Origin: Paramecium pentaurelia
Taxonomy: Eukaryota; Ciliophora; Oligohymenophorea; Peniculida; Parameciidae
DNA: 64,000 bases
Assembly (NCBI GenBank): GCA_905183005.1
Contig: CAJJDO010000107.1
Location: 66,598 to 130,597, forward strand
Direction: 5' to 3'
Shown one piece after another: positions 1-11,842 of this stretch. Position numbers and translations under genes: made by a program. The number at the start of each line of letters is the position of its first letter. Positions within the stretch are counted from its first letter, which is position 1. The notes under the pieces were generated by a model. The model was not told the origin of the DNA. It made no database searches and worked only from the letters and a program-made list of their open reading frames with translations.

Positions 1-2
1 CT

Positions 3-212
3 TAGGTGAACTGGAAATTCAAACTAGTGAAATAATTCGGGGATGAAGATACTATAGGTATCGATTTATTGCTAAAATGCTGGGAAGAATACTTAACTGG
101 GTCTAGTATTTTCTAACCCAACCTCAATAGGAAATACAAAATAAAATAATTCAAATACTAAAAAAAAAGGAGTTAATTATATAACATCAATCATCACACT
201 CTAATAATATGA
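3..212 (+). CDS. 3' end of an unidentified gene, cut by window edge
   Basis: A frame open from the left edge runs to TGA at 210-212 when TAA/TAG are read as Gln. Its first 45 or so codons look protein-like (for example FGDEDTIGID and LLLKCWEEYLTG). The last 25 are Lys/Asn/Gln-rich and could be untranslated sequence or a retained intron: a 30-nt GT...TAG segment sits near 100-130. No family is recognised. The stop overlaps the first ATG of the following relic as ATGA. The true end is uncertain. Confidence 0.3.
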
Positions 213-1232
213 TAGTAGAAAATAATAACCTAATCTAAAAAAAATCTACTTAGTCAACTTAATCATCTTAAATAAATTAGATAAGCAATGAAGAAAGAGA
301 GTAACTTTTATTAATTGCAGAGGAATTTGAAAAAGAATAGGAGTAAAATCTTTAAAGGAATTTAAAGCTAAGGTTAGAAGAAAAATAAATGGAGCAGTTT
401 TAATACAAGGATGCTTTTTTCAACTATAATCATAGTGATATTGATGATTATCTTAAGTTATAAGAAGAATATATCGGACCCTGGTAGGTAAATTTCGAAA
501 GAGTATAACATGGATAAGATTTTGGAGTGAAGGTTCCTTCTATGACAAGTTTGGTCAAGGGATTAATGGATTAATGGGAAGTGGAACAAAAAGGAAGATG
601 AGACTATTCAATCTGCTTGAATTGTAAAATAAAATCTAAGAGCTTGAAAAGTAATATGATAAGATCAATGATTAATGTAAATCTATACTTGCATAGAGAT
701 TTAATTATGTATAAATGCAAACTGTATCTCATAAAAAACCCCTTGGTGGGTAGAGGTACCAAATGCTACTGAAGAAGAGGAATTTTTAGATATTTTATAC
801 ATAAAATGGTGTACCATCCAACCTTTTAATTAGGAACTCTAGAATGCAGCTAAAGCCTTTTTACTATTTAATCCATAACTAACTTTTGAAAGTTGTGTGA
901 ATGAGAATGACGTGTAGCCCTTACATATTAAGTTTTTTTTGGAAGGTAAGGTTCAATATCATAATGGTATGGAATAACTTCCCCGTAGCAAAATTCACAA
1001 GGTATTCAACAAATCTAAAGTGCAAATATGAGTTTAACCATTAGAATTCTACAAAATAAATTTTACCTAGGTACCATATGATAAGGTTACTTTTGTAAAG
1101 TTGTGTAAAAGATGTGGTTTTACGACTAATGAGCCCTCTGTTAAGTTGGAATATGATGTCAAATATTTGTTACAAAACTGTGCAAATTTTGCATAATACA
1201 TAGATAGAGATCAACACCTAATTAAAGGATGA
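209..1232 (+). pseudogene. Decayed gene of unknown family
   Basis: Starting at ATG 209, about 130 codons are open and protein-like: a Gln/Glu-rich N-terminus, then YLKLQEEYIGPWQ and KVPSMTSLVKGL. An in-frame TGA follows near 598. The frame continues past it with a CLNCK motif. It must then shift around 650-720 to recover a long good stretch (PWWVEVPNATEEEEFLDIL, later CKRCGFTTNEP and a terminal YIDRDQHLIKG) ending at TGA 1230. Another TGA interrupts near 1030. Paired Cys motifs suggest metal binding, but I recognise no family. Several in-frame TGAs plus a shift indicate a relic, although sequencing errors or unrecognised introns could explain some of them. Confidence 0.45.
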
Positions 1233-2999
1233 TTCCAATGAAACAAATTTTTAGCACATTATTCAATTATTATTATTATTATTTTTAGAGTTTTTTTAAT
1301 CATTATAACAAGAAGTCTAAATAAATATCACATATATAGTGCGTCTCATCTAAGTAATGTTTTTAGCATATCAGTTCATTTTAACAAACTGTAGTAAATC
1401 CTTTACAGTTGTACATAGCTTATATAGTGCCATCCTGTCCAGGAAAGACTCCAATATATATAAGTATATCAAGCGATGGCTATTCTGCTGCTGATCCTGA
1501 TCTTATTATCTGCTAAAGGTTTAAATGGTCAATTTCTTCAAAAATCAGTTTGGAAGCACTTAATTATTATTTTATTGTTTTAGATGACTAGATTCATTGT
1601 ATACATTCAATATTTTATTAATTAATTTTTGTTATTCCAAATATCTTTTATAAATATTCCATCTACATTTATCCCAAATATTCATTCCATTTAAAATTAG
1701 CCTCACTTAGGTTGTGTATTTGATTGGTTCATTAGAATATATAAGTTTTACAAAAGCCATTTTAGAAAAATAAGTTTTTTTCAGGGTTATAATTAAATAT
1801 TATAATTTTATTATCATGTTTGCTTAGTTAAACTTATTGTTTTATAATTTAAAGTATTATATAATTATTACTAATAGATCTATTTAATCTTTTCTAAATT
1901 TTCTTTGATTTAGATTGATTTAGGACAATTATTTATAGATTGCAGCTACTGAAATATTGAATAAATTTAGGAATTCTCATCCAGATATTTCTCCAATTCT
2001 TTTAGAAACCTTCAAATCTGAATGGACTTAATTCTTAGATAAAATTTTTATATCTTCTTTAAAAGTTGAAACATAAGTATTGATTTAGATTTACCTAGTT
2101 TTTTCTCCATTAGAAATATTATCTGATCTATTTTACTAAACTTTCTCTATAGTTTTATTGATTGACCAACTTTTATTCTCTAAATGACGATTAAATTTAT
2201 TTAATTTTTAAGTCTTCTTTAATCTTCTATGAATTACAATTACTTATTTTTTATTTGTATCTAAAACAAAAATTTCAACTTATTATTTACAAATTTTAGC
2301 CTTTCACTTACTTTTTATTTTTATCTAAATTTTTTTTAGAAAATTAAAAAGTATTTTTGGATTGCTTACTATTACCATAGTGAGTTGAATTAATAAAGAA
2401 CAATTCTACAAAAATAAGGCGATAGGAGAAATTATTCAAAAAACAGTTTAATGGTATATAGTAATTTTACAGAGGCAGGTAATTGTTTATTAGGATATCA
2501 ATCCTATAAATTTCAGTATACTATAATTGAAAAATTATCTAAAGCATAAGTCAATTGAAATTTATTTTCAAAAGATTTTTTTTCGATAAAAGTATTTATA
2601 CTAATAATCAGTTGCTATGACTTGCTAATTTAGTGTCGATACATCTTAATTATTTACTAAAGATTTTAATTTATTTTGATATTCAATCAACAATCAAAAG
2701 AATTCAATATATTTCATACTTAAAGGAATCACCTACAACTATATTCTATTTAAAAAACTTCGTTAATAAATTAATCCATCATAAAGAAACATTTCAAATT
2801 TATTAACAATCTAATTTTAACAATGGAATATATTTTAATCAAATAATCGAGAAATAATTTTAAAGAATGAGCCTGATAAGCTCAATAAAAGACTAATCCT
2901 TAAACCAAATTATTAACTTATTATTTACCTTTTTGAAATCAAAAAGGATTAATATGACATAGGATAATAATTCATTTGGAAATAAAAATTGTTTTATTT
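1233..2999. other. AT-rich stretch with two short coding relics
   Basis: No intact gene is seen. Around 1432-1560 (plus) a short frame reads PSCPGKTPIYISISSDG followed by ADPDL. This resembles the GDPDIW segment of the membrane protein at 18936-20233 and so may be a fragment of that kind of ectodomain. Around 1938-2050 (plus) another open patch (EILNKFRNSHPDISPILLE) has helical-repeat character. Both are too short to name. The rest is low-complexity A/T. Confidence 0.3.
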
Positions 3000-3650
3000 C
3001 CTCAACTTAATAGTGCCTCTCATTTATGTAGCATAGATGACTTAACTAGATTTATAGCAAACTAATAAAAATTCCAGAGAAAGAAATGTTCTAAAAACCA
3101 AGCACGTCCTTTCTATCCACAGCACAAGAGCTCAGGGTAACGGAAGGTACATGGCTCGGTTCATATAACCTAAAAGGACCCTGGTCAAATCATACGGAGG
3201 TTTCTAATACCCAAGGCACCAATTCATCACACCTACGACTGACTTTATAGTTTAGAAGTTTGATGATCTTGTATCATGGACCTTATCTCATCCAGTTTCC
3301 TCCATTTTCTTAAAAAGATTGACCTGTTTCGAGACCTTAATTATTCACAGTACTTGGATACCTTTACTTAGGGTGGCGTTTAATGAACTGCCTTTCCTAT
3401 CAATTTTCGAATAGGTATAATTTCTAGAAAGTTCCTTATTATTTAATATTGATTACTTATATTTCGATAAAGTATGACATTAAATTCAATAAATAGGTAT
3501 TTGATGGAATGCCCTTGTTCTTCTAAGACTCAAAGAAAATTAATTTACCGACTTTGAAGTGGGGAAATTTTCATCCAATGAAATATCAGATCTTATCAAA
3601 TTTAATTCATTTAGAAGTAAAAATTTATATGCTCAATATAAAGTGATAAA
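3000..3650 (-). pseudogene. Probable decayed gene in a GC-richer island
   Basis: This block is clearly less AT-rich than its surroundings, especially 3095-3260. Minus-strand patches read like protein (SDISLDENFPTSKSVNQF near 3600; KWRKLDEIRSMIQDH near 3300; GPFRLYEPSHVPSVTLSSC near 3150), but they lie in different frames separated by TGAs. The plus strand of 3097-3310 is also open. I cannot choose a strand with certainty or assign a family. A relic is the simplest reading; a non-coding RNA is possible. Confidence 0.3.
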
Positions 3651-4508
3651 ATGCAATTTATCATATTTATAGCTAATTTTATTTAAAAAAACTCATATAC
3701 GATACTGGTAACTCTAGTTAAAATTCTATAAAATATATATAACAGAACCAATATATCTATATTATCAATTTTCTTAAGAAAATATATGAAATCAATATCT
3801 TTACCTTTTTTTTTAAATCTAACATTAAAATTTCCATTCTAAATTATTAATTTTATCCTAATTATAACTCATAAAATAGATAGTGTCGTTAATAATTGAC
3901 TCCAATATTAGAGAGATTAGTGTAAATGAAAAATTTCGAATTAATAATCCAAGTAAATTTTTTATTAAACAATCTTGTGTTGAATAATGATATATAATCT
4001 TGAATATGAGCAAAGTAATTAATAATTGAGTTCAAAATAAGATGATGATTTAATCATTTAATTAACCAAATAATTATTGATTGAATACATTAAATATAAG
4101 CCCATTAATAAAATAGATGACGATAAGATGTTTAAAATATATAGTGGCATTTATAATTTTAGTTTAAATGAAATTGATTTAAGTCATAATATAAATTTAG
4201 GTGATCTTTAATTTCTGATAAAGCAAATTTAAATTAGTCGAATAAAATAGTTGATTTTTTTCATTAAAAATAATTTCTAAACTTTAGATTGTAAATTTTG
4301 TATATTTATGTAGTTTAATTTAATTATTATAGTATTTAATATCTTTTAGAGTGTTTAAAAGAGCCTTAATTTATTTTATGAAATTGAAGATTATTTATTT
4401 GAAAAAAAACAATAAGTATTTGAATTTGTTATTTACTTTAATTAGAAATTAGATTTTTTAGAATAAATTGATAATAATTATTCTATATTTTTATTTTAAT
4501 TGATTCAA
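3651..4508. other. AT-rich intergenic sequence, nothing recognised
   Basis: Very AT-rich, with frequent TGA in all forward frames and TCA on the plus strand (minus-strand stops). No supported coding, RNA or repeat element was seen. Confidence 0.5.
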
Positions 4509-5300
4509 TCAACTCAAAAATAGAATTGTTAACACTATTGCTGATGAAATTAAATCAAAATTAATTGATTAACATGCAGTGCACTTTCCATTTTTCCATT
4601 AATAATACCCATAAGATTGGGATATACAGGATTCTTAACTTGAATTGGAAATATCAAAATCTTAACAATTTCCATTCTTATCATATTGACATATGTAAGC
4701 ATCCATAGAATTCATATATGGGAAAGCAAACAGGCATAGTTAATCTTCTATTTGTTAACATGATGGAACGGATACACATTTATTTTATTATATATTCCAC
4801 ATACAATGTAGATTTCCGTACATACAATGTTCATATTCTCCATCTTCACAATTTATCCAAATTTAACATTGGTTGTCTTTGTATATACATTTACCTTCTA
4901 TCCCATAATAACAATTGGCTTAGTCCTGTTCTTAGCATGATTTTTGTAATAGATCTTATGTTTAGCAGGTTTTTGTTAAATGATTATAAATGCAATCATG
5001 TTTAAGGTTAAAACAATCTTCATCAATGGAAACTTAATAATCCTGACAGTTTGTAAACTTAGAACATTTTCCATTATTCCAAGCACAATCACTACTTTAA
5101 CAAGCCTCAAAATTCATCTAATCACAAGATTTTTAAGAACAAACTTAATCGATAAATTAACACTTGCTAAAATAAGAACAGTCAAATTGTGATATCAATT
5201 ATTCACAAGTGCATTAATTTCCTATTTAAATTAAGTTTTGAGCTAATGTCAAAGTACTTAAATAGAAAATTGTTGATACTATTTGTGAGAGATTGTTCAT
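4509..5300 (-). CDS. Secreted cysteine-rich, GPI-anchor-type surface protein
   Basis: An uninterrupted minus-strand frame of 264 codons (263 aa) runs from ATG at 5300 to TGA at 4509-4511 with no intron. The N-terminus is a signal peptide (MNNLSQIVSTIFYLSTLTLA). The body is dense in regularly spaced Cys in short blocks such as CQSSDCAWNNGKC, CYYGIEGKC and CTAC, with many Gln encoded by TAA. The last 14 residues are hydrophobic with no charged tail (ISSAIVLTILFLS), as expected for a GPI-attachment signal. This is the architecture of ciliate surface antigens and related cysteine-rich surface proteins, though it is far shorter than classical immobilisation antigens. It stands alone in a gene-poor region. 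A role at the cell surface is inferred; the exact family is not assigned. Confidence 0.75.
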
Positions 5301-8300
5301 AAAATGATATAATTATAATCTTTAATTAAATAGTTAAATAATTATTATATTTGGTATTATTATTATCATATAAATTTTTTTCTTAAAATGATAATGAAAA
5401 TTTCATAAAATAAATACATATTTATCCAGTTTAGCTAAATATAATATAATAATTACTTAAATGAAACAAAAAAAATGAAATAATAATTCTTTATTGAGTA
5501 TATATAAATAATACCAATATCTTTTACATAAATTTTAATAATATTACTAATGATAATTGTAAAATATAAATAATATCTGGTAAGATATTGATCATACTAT
5601 TCAATTCAATCCGAAATATTCTGGTTTATATTAATAATAGTACTATATCAAATACACTGTTAAAACAGCGATTATATAGATTGATAATCGATACTTTTAA
5701 GCAAGTGTAATATAAAAATATATTAAATTAAACACTTCATAAGTTATCTCAAAATTTTTTATAATTAACTCAATAAATATAGTTATTTAGATTTATATCC
5801 ATATAAATAATTTGATCGTAAACAAGTAAGTGAAGAATTTGATTTCGATTTTTAGATTTTTTAAATTTGATATTTGCTAGATTTTAATAGATCAATTATA
5901 TGAATTATAAAGAATAAAAGTCAAATATTATCTATTCATTTTTTTAATTTTTAACTCAAAATTAATAATTTAAAAAATATTTTTGAGATTTTTATTCGCC
6001 AATTAGAGCCAACAATTTTGTTTTCAATTTTAATTAGTTACTAAATTGTCCTGCTCCAGGAATAGGGAATCATATATTGAAATAAAGACCTGGAGTTTAA
6101 TTAAATTAATAAAATGATTTGACTTATTTGAGAGAACCAAGTATGGTAAATATGACAGTATAAGTATAGGTAAAGAATATAAGTAATAATTAGATATTTA
6201 AATTAACTTTGATGATTGATATAGAATTCTCCAAATAATAATTATACAAGAAAATCAATATTCACATAATAAATATATAATTAAAATTATGATTTAGGAT
6301 ATTTCAATGGTTGTTTTTAAGAGAACATTTGTTGCTGAAAATTTAATTTTTATTTATTATTGGTAATATCAATTAAATGGGGAAAGTTAATAATTTTTTC
6401 TATTTATTGTTGTCACTTCCTAATTTTCATTATTTTCCTAATTTTCATTATTTTCAATGATTTATCCTATTTTTAAAGCAATCTTATTTTAATATATCAA
6501 ATAACTTCTATTTTACTATTGAAAAACTTTTTTAGCAAATACAATTTATGACTTTTCTCTTATATTAATTATAATTAAAAGTCAATTTACGTATATTTGT
6601 ATTAGAAGAAAAAACTCATACGACCAAAATTTATTACTATACTGAATATTGAATTTTAATTTGATACAATAGATTACAAGTGGGTTAATATTTCATCAGT
6701 CTACTAAAAAATTCTAATTTAAACCATTAACAATTAATTTAGATTATAATTCAATAAATAATTGATCTTCTTGAATGTTACAGTTTATTTTTCTATATAA
6801 AATTTACACTAATTTATCTATTTTTATTCTTTAATTTATGGTAACAATTTGATTATTAAAAATATTTAAACAATTATTTCTGCATTTATCTGCAGAATAA
6901 GCCTTTTTTTGATTTTTCTAAGAGATGGGGTACTTATTAATGCATACTAGAATTTCTTTAGATTAAATCTAGGAAAGCATTAGCTATTAATCCTATGAAA
7001 CTCATACTACAATATAGGAGAATTTTTAATTAAGTTCTGTAATTAATAATATAAAATTAGAATATCTCTTTGGATTTTCATAATGGAGGCAAGAAATTCA
7101 TGCAAAAATAGAAAGGCATGGAATAATAAGGGTATAATATATATTTAATTATAGGTTTGAATTTTATTTAAAAACAAGAAAATAATATGAATCCTGTTTA
7201 AATAGCGGTGTTAAAAATTTTTGTTATCTATAATTAAATTTTGTATGAAAGATCAATTTTGAATAAATGATAAGCATTTGAAATCATTAATCAGAATCAA
7301 TATTGGTCTCATTACAAATATCAATTCTAGGATAACTTTAATATCTATCACTTTCTATTTAATATGATATTATATACCATGCATATTTATATATTGAATT
7401 AATTTTTCAATTTTTATATATAAAAATTTATACTTTTTAAAGAATTTTATTATAAAAATTGAATATTCAAAAGGAAAAATTCAAGTTAAAATTTAACGTT
7501 ATTTTGTTTTTAAATAGATCAAAATATACTTCAAAAATTTCTTTCCTTTTTTATTAATAATATCTTTAGAATATGTAATTGTTAATTTTTTGATTTATCA
7601 TTTTTGAAGAAAAATTCACTTTAAATCTATCTATTAATTTTGACTTATCAAAGTAATTTGAAAAAAATGATAGGACTTGGTTATCTATAGAAAATATATA
7701 AGTAAACCAAAATAAGTTTTGAGATGTCTTTTCAATTGATTACTTAAAACAACATGTAATTTAAATAAATCAATTTTTGTAATTTTGTTTGTCATTGCCT
7801 AGCTTCTATTATAATAAAGATTGTTCAAAATAATTGTAAGTTAATAATTCATAAAAAATATGATAGATTAGTTTATCAGAAGTATATTTTTTAATATTGT
7901 TTAAAATAGTAGTTTTCTTATCATTTAATTTCACATTTCAGCAATGTTAGTTCAACATAAGTCGTGTTTATCTAAAAGCATCACATTGTTTAATTATCGT
8001 CAAATAATCTGTTGAAATTCTAATCAAATAGCTTCATATTACAATTAGTGAATAGTTGTTTTTGAAGATAAAAGATTAATTTAATATAAATTTGTTAATA
8101 GAATTATTACAACATTTTCCTCTTAAATTAAAAAAATTGATGTTGAAAAATAAAAAGAACCTTAGAAATATTATAGTTTTTAACTTAACACGAATTTCTC
8201 TATATTATGTTTTTAAATCCTTCTCAAACTAATGTTTAGAATAATAGAGCTTTTTGTCTTATAAATTAATAGGGTTATTAATTTAAATAAAATAAAATAA

Positions 8301-10009
8301 TTTTCATAAGTATTTAATTAAGTTTTAAGAAAACAATTTGGCCATAATTTATAAGACAATTATGTGAAGAAAACTAAAATACCACAATTTATAGTTAATT
8401 TATAATAATTTTAAAGTGAAACATCTTTTACATTTATTTCATTTTAAGTATTTGAGTAGAAAGAACAAAAGCAAGGAAAATACAATTTATAAAGATGGAA
8501 ATCTTTATTAGGGCTCAATAATTTTATGTCAATTATCATATCAGACTAAAATACATTTTAGGAAATAAAAATATATTAAGAAAATTTACATTCTTGGATT
8601 CAAGTTTTAATTGTTAAATATGAAAAGTTTCATATTAATTCATTAGATAAAATTGCAAAGTAAATTCAATATATCAAACAAAACTCTAATTTATAAAATT
8701 AAGTTATGTTAATTTTAAAAAGATATTTATTTAGTTTTCTATGAAACTCATTAGTAAATATTCCAAAAATAGGCCCTAAATTTCCAAATTTATCTTTTTC
8801 ATTATCCATCTTAATTTTGCTATAGTATCTAGAGCCAACTTTTTTTTCTTAAAAACTTGTTAGTAGGTTGATTTAAGTTTAATTTAATATAATATTATAA
8901 AATTAAAAATCTATATAGTTATAATATCAAAATATTATCAAGTATGAGTTTTTTGATAAATAAAAGCATCTCATTTCTCCATATCCTCAATTACTATAAC
9001 AGTATTTCATTAAAAACATATGTACTACCTAAATCTTGTATTACATTAAATTAAATTATCAAATATTCTTTTAACTTATATGAAATAAGAGATTCTTTAT
9101 GCTTGTTGAACTAATCGTATTTGTAAGATCTTCATTAAATAATATTTTGATTTTGGCAATATAGGCAATCAAAATTTCCTTACTTATTAAAAATAGTTCA
9201 ATTTTGAAAATAAAAATCTTTAAGATATGAATCTACAATTTTAGTCTTATTACTCTTTTTATATTTCATTTTGTATAATTTTTTAGGATATATATATATG
9301 TCTATCCATATTTTGAAAGTATAATAATCTATTCCTTTATCAACTATCTAGACATCTCTAAACAAAAAATATATTAAATAAGCCGATCTTTTCTATATGA
9401 ACATTTGAAAACTAAATGTTCACTGATATCCTCATTAATATTTTAAGGGATATCTTTAATTTTCAGGATGCTTTTTTATAACCTGTTAATTGTTGACTAT
9501 AGTATCTAATTTTTAAGGCATCATTTTCATATTCAAATTTTTCAAGAAATTGTTGCTGTTTTAAAAAAGAAAAATTAACCTTAAAAGAATTTTCACAAAT
9601 CTTCAATTTACCAATTTGTTAAGTAGTTTATCAAAGAATTTTATTAATTTTACTGCCAAATTATTATACTATTTCATCAATATTGTTATTTGAAGTTATC
9701 ATAAATCTTTAGAGTTTCTTGATAGAGAAGTGAATTGTGTTACCATTTAATTAAATAAGATATAAAATAATTGAGACTTAATGAATGAGTTCCATCATTA
9801 AGTCACATATCTTATGGGTAAGTATCTATTTTAATTAGATTTTGACTGAGAAGAGCAGAAACTCTCTATTTAATTAACTTCATATCTTATTCAATAATAA
9901 AACTTAAAACATTTTGCCTTATAATATCCAAAAATGGAATTATTTTCATCAATCTTTAAGTTAGAGACATAATTTTATTTCTAAATATTAATCCTTAAGT
10001 TATATATCT
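5301..10009. other. Long gene-poor AT-rich region with scattered relics
   Basis: No intact gene is supported over about 4.7 kb. Possible relics: a PAPG-type patch near 6050-6110 (plus), reminiscent of STPG repeats; a frame open from ATG 6925 to about 7243 (plus, roughly 106 codons, containing FSQWRQEIHAKIERHG); and minus-strand open patches at about 9340-9640 containing QQFLEKFEYENDALKIRYY. In such AT-rich DNA with only one stop codon, 100-codon frames arise by chance, so none is called a gene. Confidence 0.4.
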
Positions 10010-10420
10010 CAGTCAGATTGATTAATCTTTTTCATTCTGCCAATGCCAAAAGTAATTATAGTAACATTATCATCTAAAGGAGTTGGTTGAAAATCTTATG
10101 TTTATTGATGTTCCTTTATCTCAACCTCTTAAACAACATTCTTTATCTTCTAAACCTTCCAAAAATTTGAACAAAGAATATATCAGATGGGGAGAGGTGA
10201 TTCTTGTTTATCTCATTTTAAAATTTGGTCTTTTTTTCATAGAATCCAAAATGTAAACTTATTCAGATAACTTACATTATCTGAGGTTTCAAATACTTAA
10301 GATCTTCTGATCAGATTATAATAATTAGATAAGTTTAGAATTTTGATTAGTCTTCTTTTTTTCCTTTGCCCAAATCTAAGTTCTCATAGTAAAGAACTAT
10401 TAAGCTGAGAACAACAAGTT
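10010..10420 (-). pseudogene. Relic resembling the C-terminal part of a PP2C phosphatase
   Basis: On the minus strand the fragment YILCSNFWKV, then about 40 residues, then LDDNVTIITFGI recalls two conserved PP2C positions: the (L)xCDGLWD/KV motif, and the late DN-(M/V/I)-T motif that supplies a metal-binding Asp. An in-frame TGA lies directly before YILCS, the DG of the first motif is altered to N, and upstream patches (to 10420) fall in other frames. Decay is therefore likely. The family assignment rests on two short motifs only. Confidence 0.35.
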
Positions 10421-11319
10421 ATCTAGTAAATTATTTCTATATAGTGTATTAAATAACAATAATTACTTGTGAATAAGCATGTGAACTCATCAATTTAATA
10501 AGATTTACAGATAATGCTCAATTTAAATTTGAGTTATTGTAAGCTCACTTTCAAATATATTTATAGTCTTTTTGGCTTTTTTCAAGATGGTTTTAAATTC
10601 TCTTTTATGTTTCTTGAATCTTTTTTCCCAAATTTTAATTTATAATTTCCCAATACATATTTAAATTATCAATTAATTTCAAGTTCTTAGTCCTATTATT
10701 GTTTGAGTAAGATATACATGTAAGAATTTGGGGTCAGCTCTTTTTTATATAAGAATCTATTCCTCATTTTTTACTTGATTCTTCTTTATTCAATCTTAAA
10801 TACTTAACGTTCCAATATGAATTGGATTGTTGAAACTAGTGTATGATCATAAAATAATGATAAACTTTTTTCCTTATAAAAGCCAATTATAAATATCTTA
10901 AAAAGAAATAATATTTAGATATCAAAGGAGAAGGAAGTGATTTTAAATCTACATTAGTAATTACATAAGAATGTAATCATAAAGATTTATTTGAAAAAAT
11001 TAATAAAGCAATGTTAATTCTATACTACAAAGAGATAATCTAGAAACAAAAGCAGAAAAAATGAAGGTAATCAGATATACTTAAATATAAAATGTTCTCC
11101 TAGTTTATAATAAATATCCTGAATCTATATCATAATCTTATTATATTGACAACAAATCAATTTAATTATTATATTTTGAAGGCAATTATAAATTATTTTT
11201 CAAACAGTTATATGTAAGTATATAGAATGATATATTTATAGAATTAAAGCTCAAAATTTACTATAAATATTTTACGAACTTTGACAGCAAATTATAATTT
11301 AAATTGGATATCATATAAA

Positions 11320-11842
11320 ATGAACCCATAAATATAAGCTCCGAAGAGAAAGGTTGTTGAATAACCATCATTCACAATTGTTGGTTTTTCAAAGGAATAT
11401 CCTCTAAAAAGAGGAATTAGATCCAAATACAGGATAAATTAGGAAGGCACATGAAGATTATTTTAGTCAGTAGATCCATGATAAAATTCCCCATCGTTTG
11501 CACCCAAAAAGAACTTATTGCATCTATTATGAATATTAAAGCCCTAATGACTAAAATGAAAACAGATATAAAATAGTCTTAGGAGAAATGGTAAGTGAAG
11601 TCAATGATTTATCAGAAGGATTAGTAGCTGTAACAGTACCTGCTCATCGTTTCTGCTGTTTTGATTGTGGACCAGGTCCTATTCCAAAAGTAGTGATCGA
11701 TGCTTGGTCATCATTATCTACTTTATCCCCTGAAGAATTGGGTGGTGTTAGATCCTATGATTTTGATTTTGAGGTGTATCCAGAAGACATAAATTTAAAG
11801 GAGAACATCAAATTTGAATTATTCATTGGTATATAAAAATGA
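11320..11842 (+). pseudogene. GyrI-like / AraC effector-binding domain gene with a frameshift
   Basis: From ATG 11320 one frame reads an N-terminal strand typical of the effector-binding fold (PSFTIVGFSKEYPLK). A second frame, offset by one, takes over near 11403-11410 (LDPNTGQIRKAHEDYF) and stays open to TGA at 11840. It includes YCIYYEY, the central VPAHRFCCFDCGPGPIPKVV with a following Trp (DAW), and the C-terminal DFDFEVYPED that corresponds to the conserved (F)E-x-Y element of this fold. Joined, it would be about 170 aa, close to the family's usual 150-160. No GT...AG intron reconciles the frames, so it is either a young pseudogene or a 1-nt sequence error. The domain is common in bacteria as a small-molecule sensor; its presence here may reflect transfer, which is inference. 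Confidence 0.6.

Noticed and set aside
4718..5192. Two plus-strand frames of 95 and 70 codons
   Set aside because: Antisense of the cysteine-rich surface protein, whose full minus-strand frame has a signal peptide and GPI-type tail.
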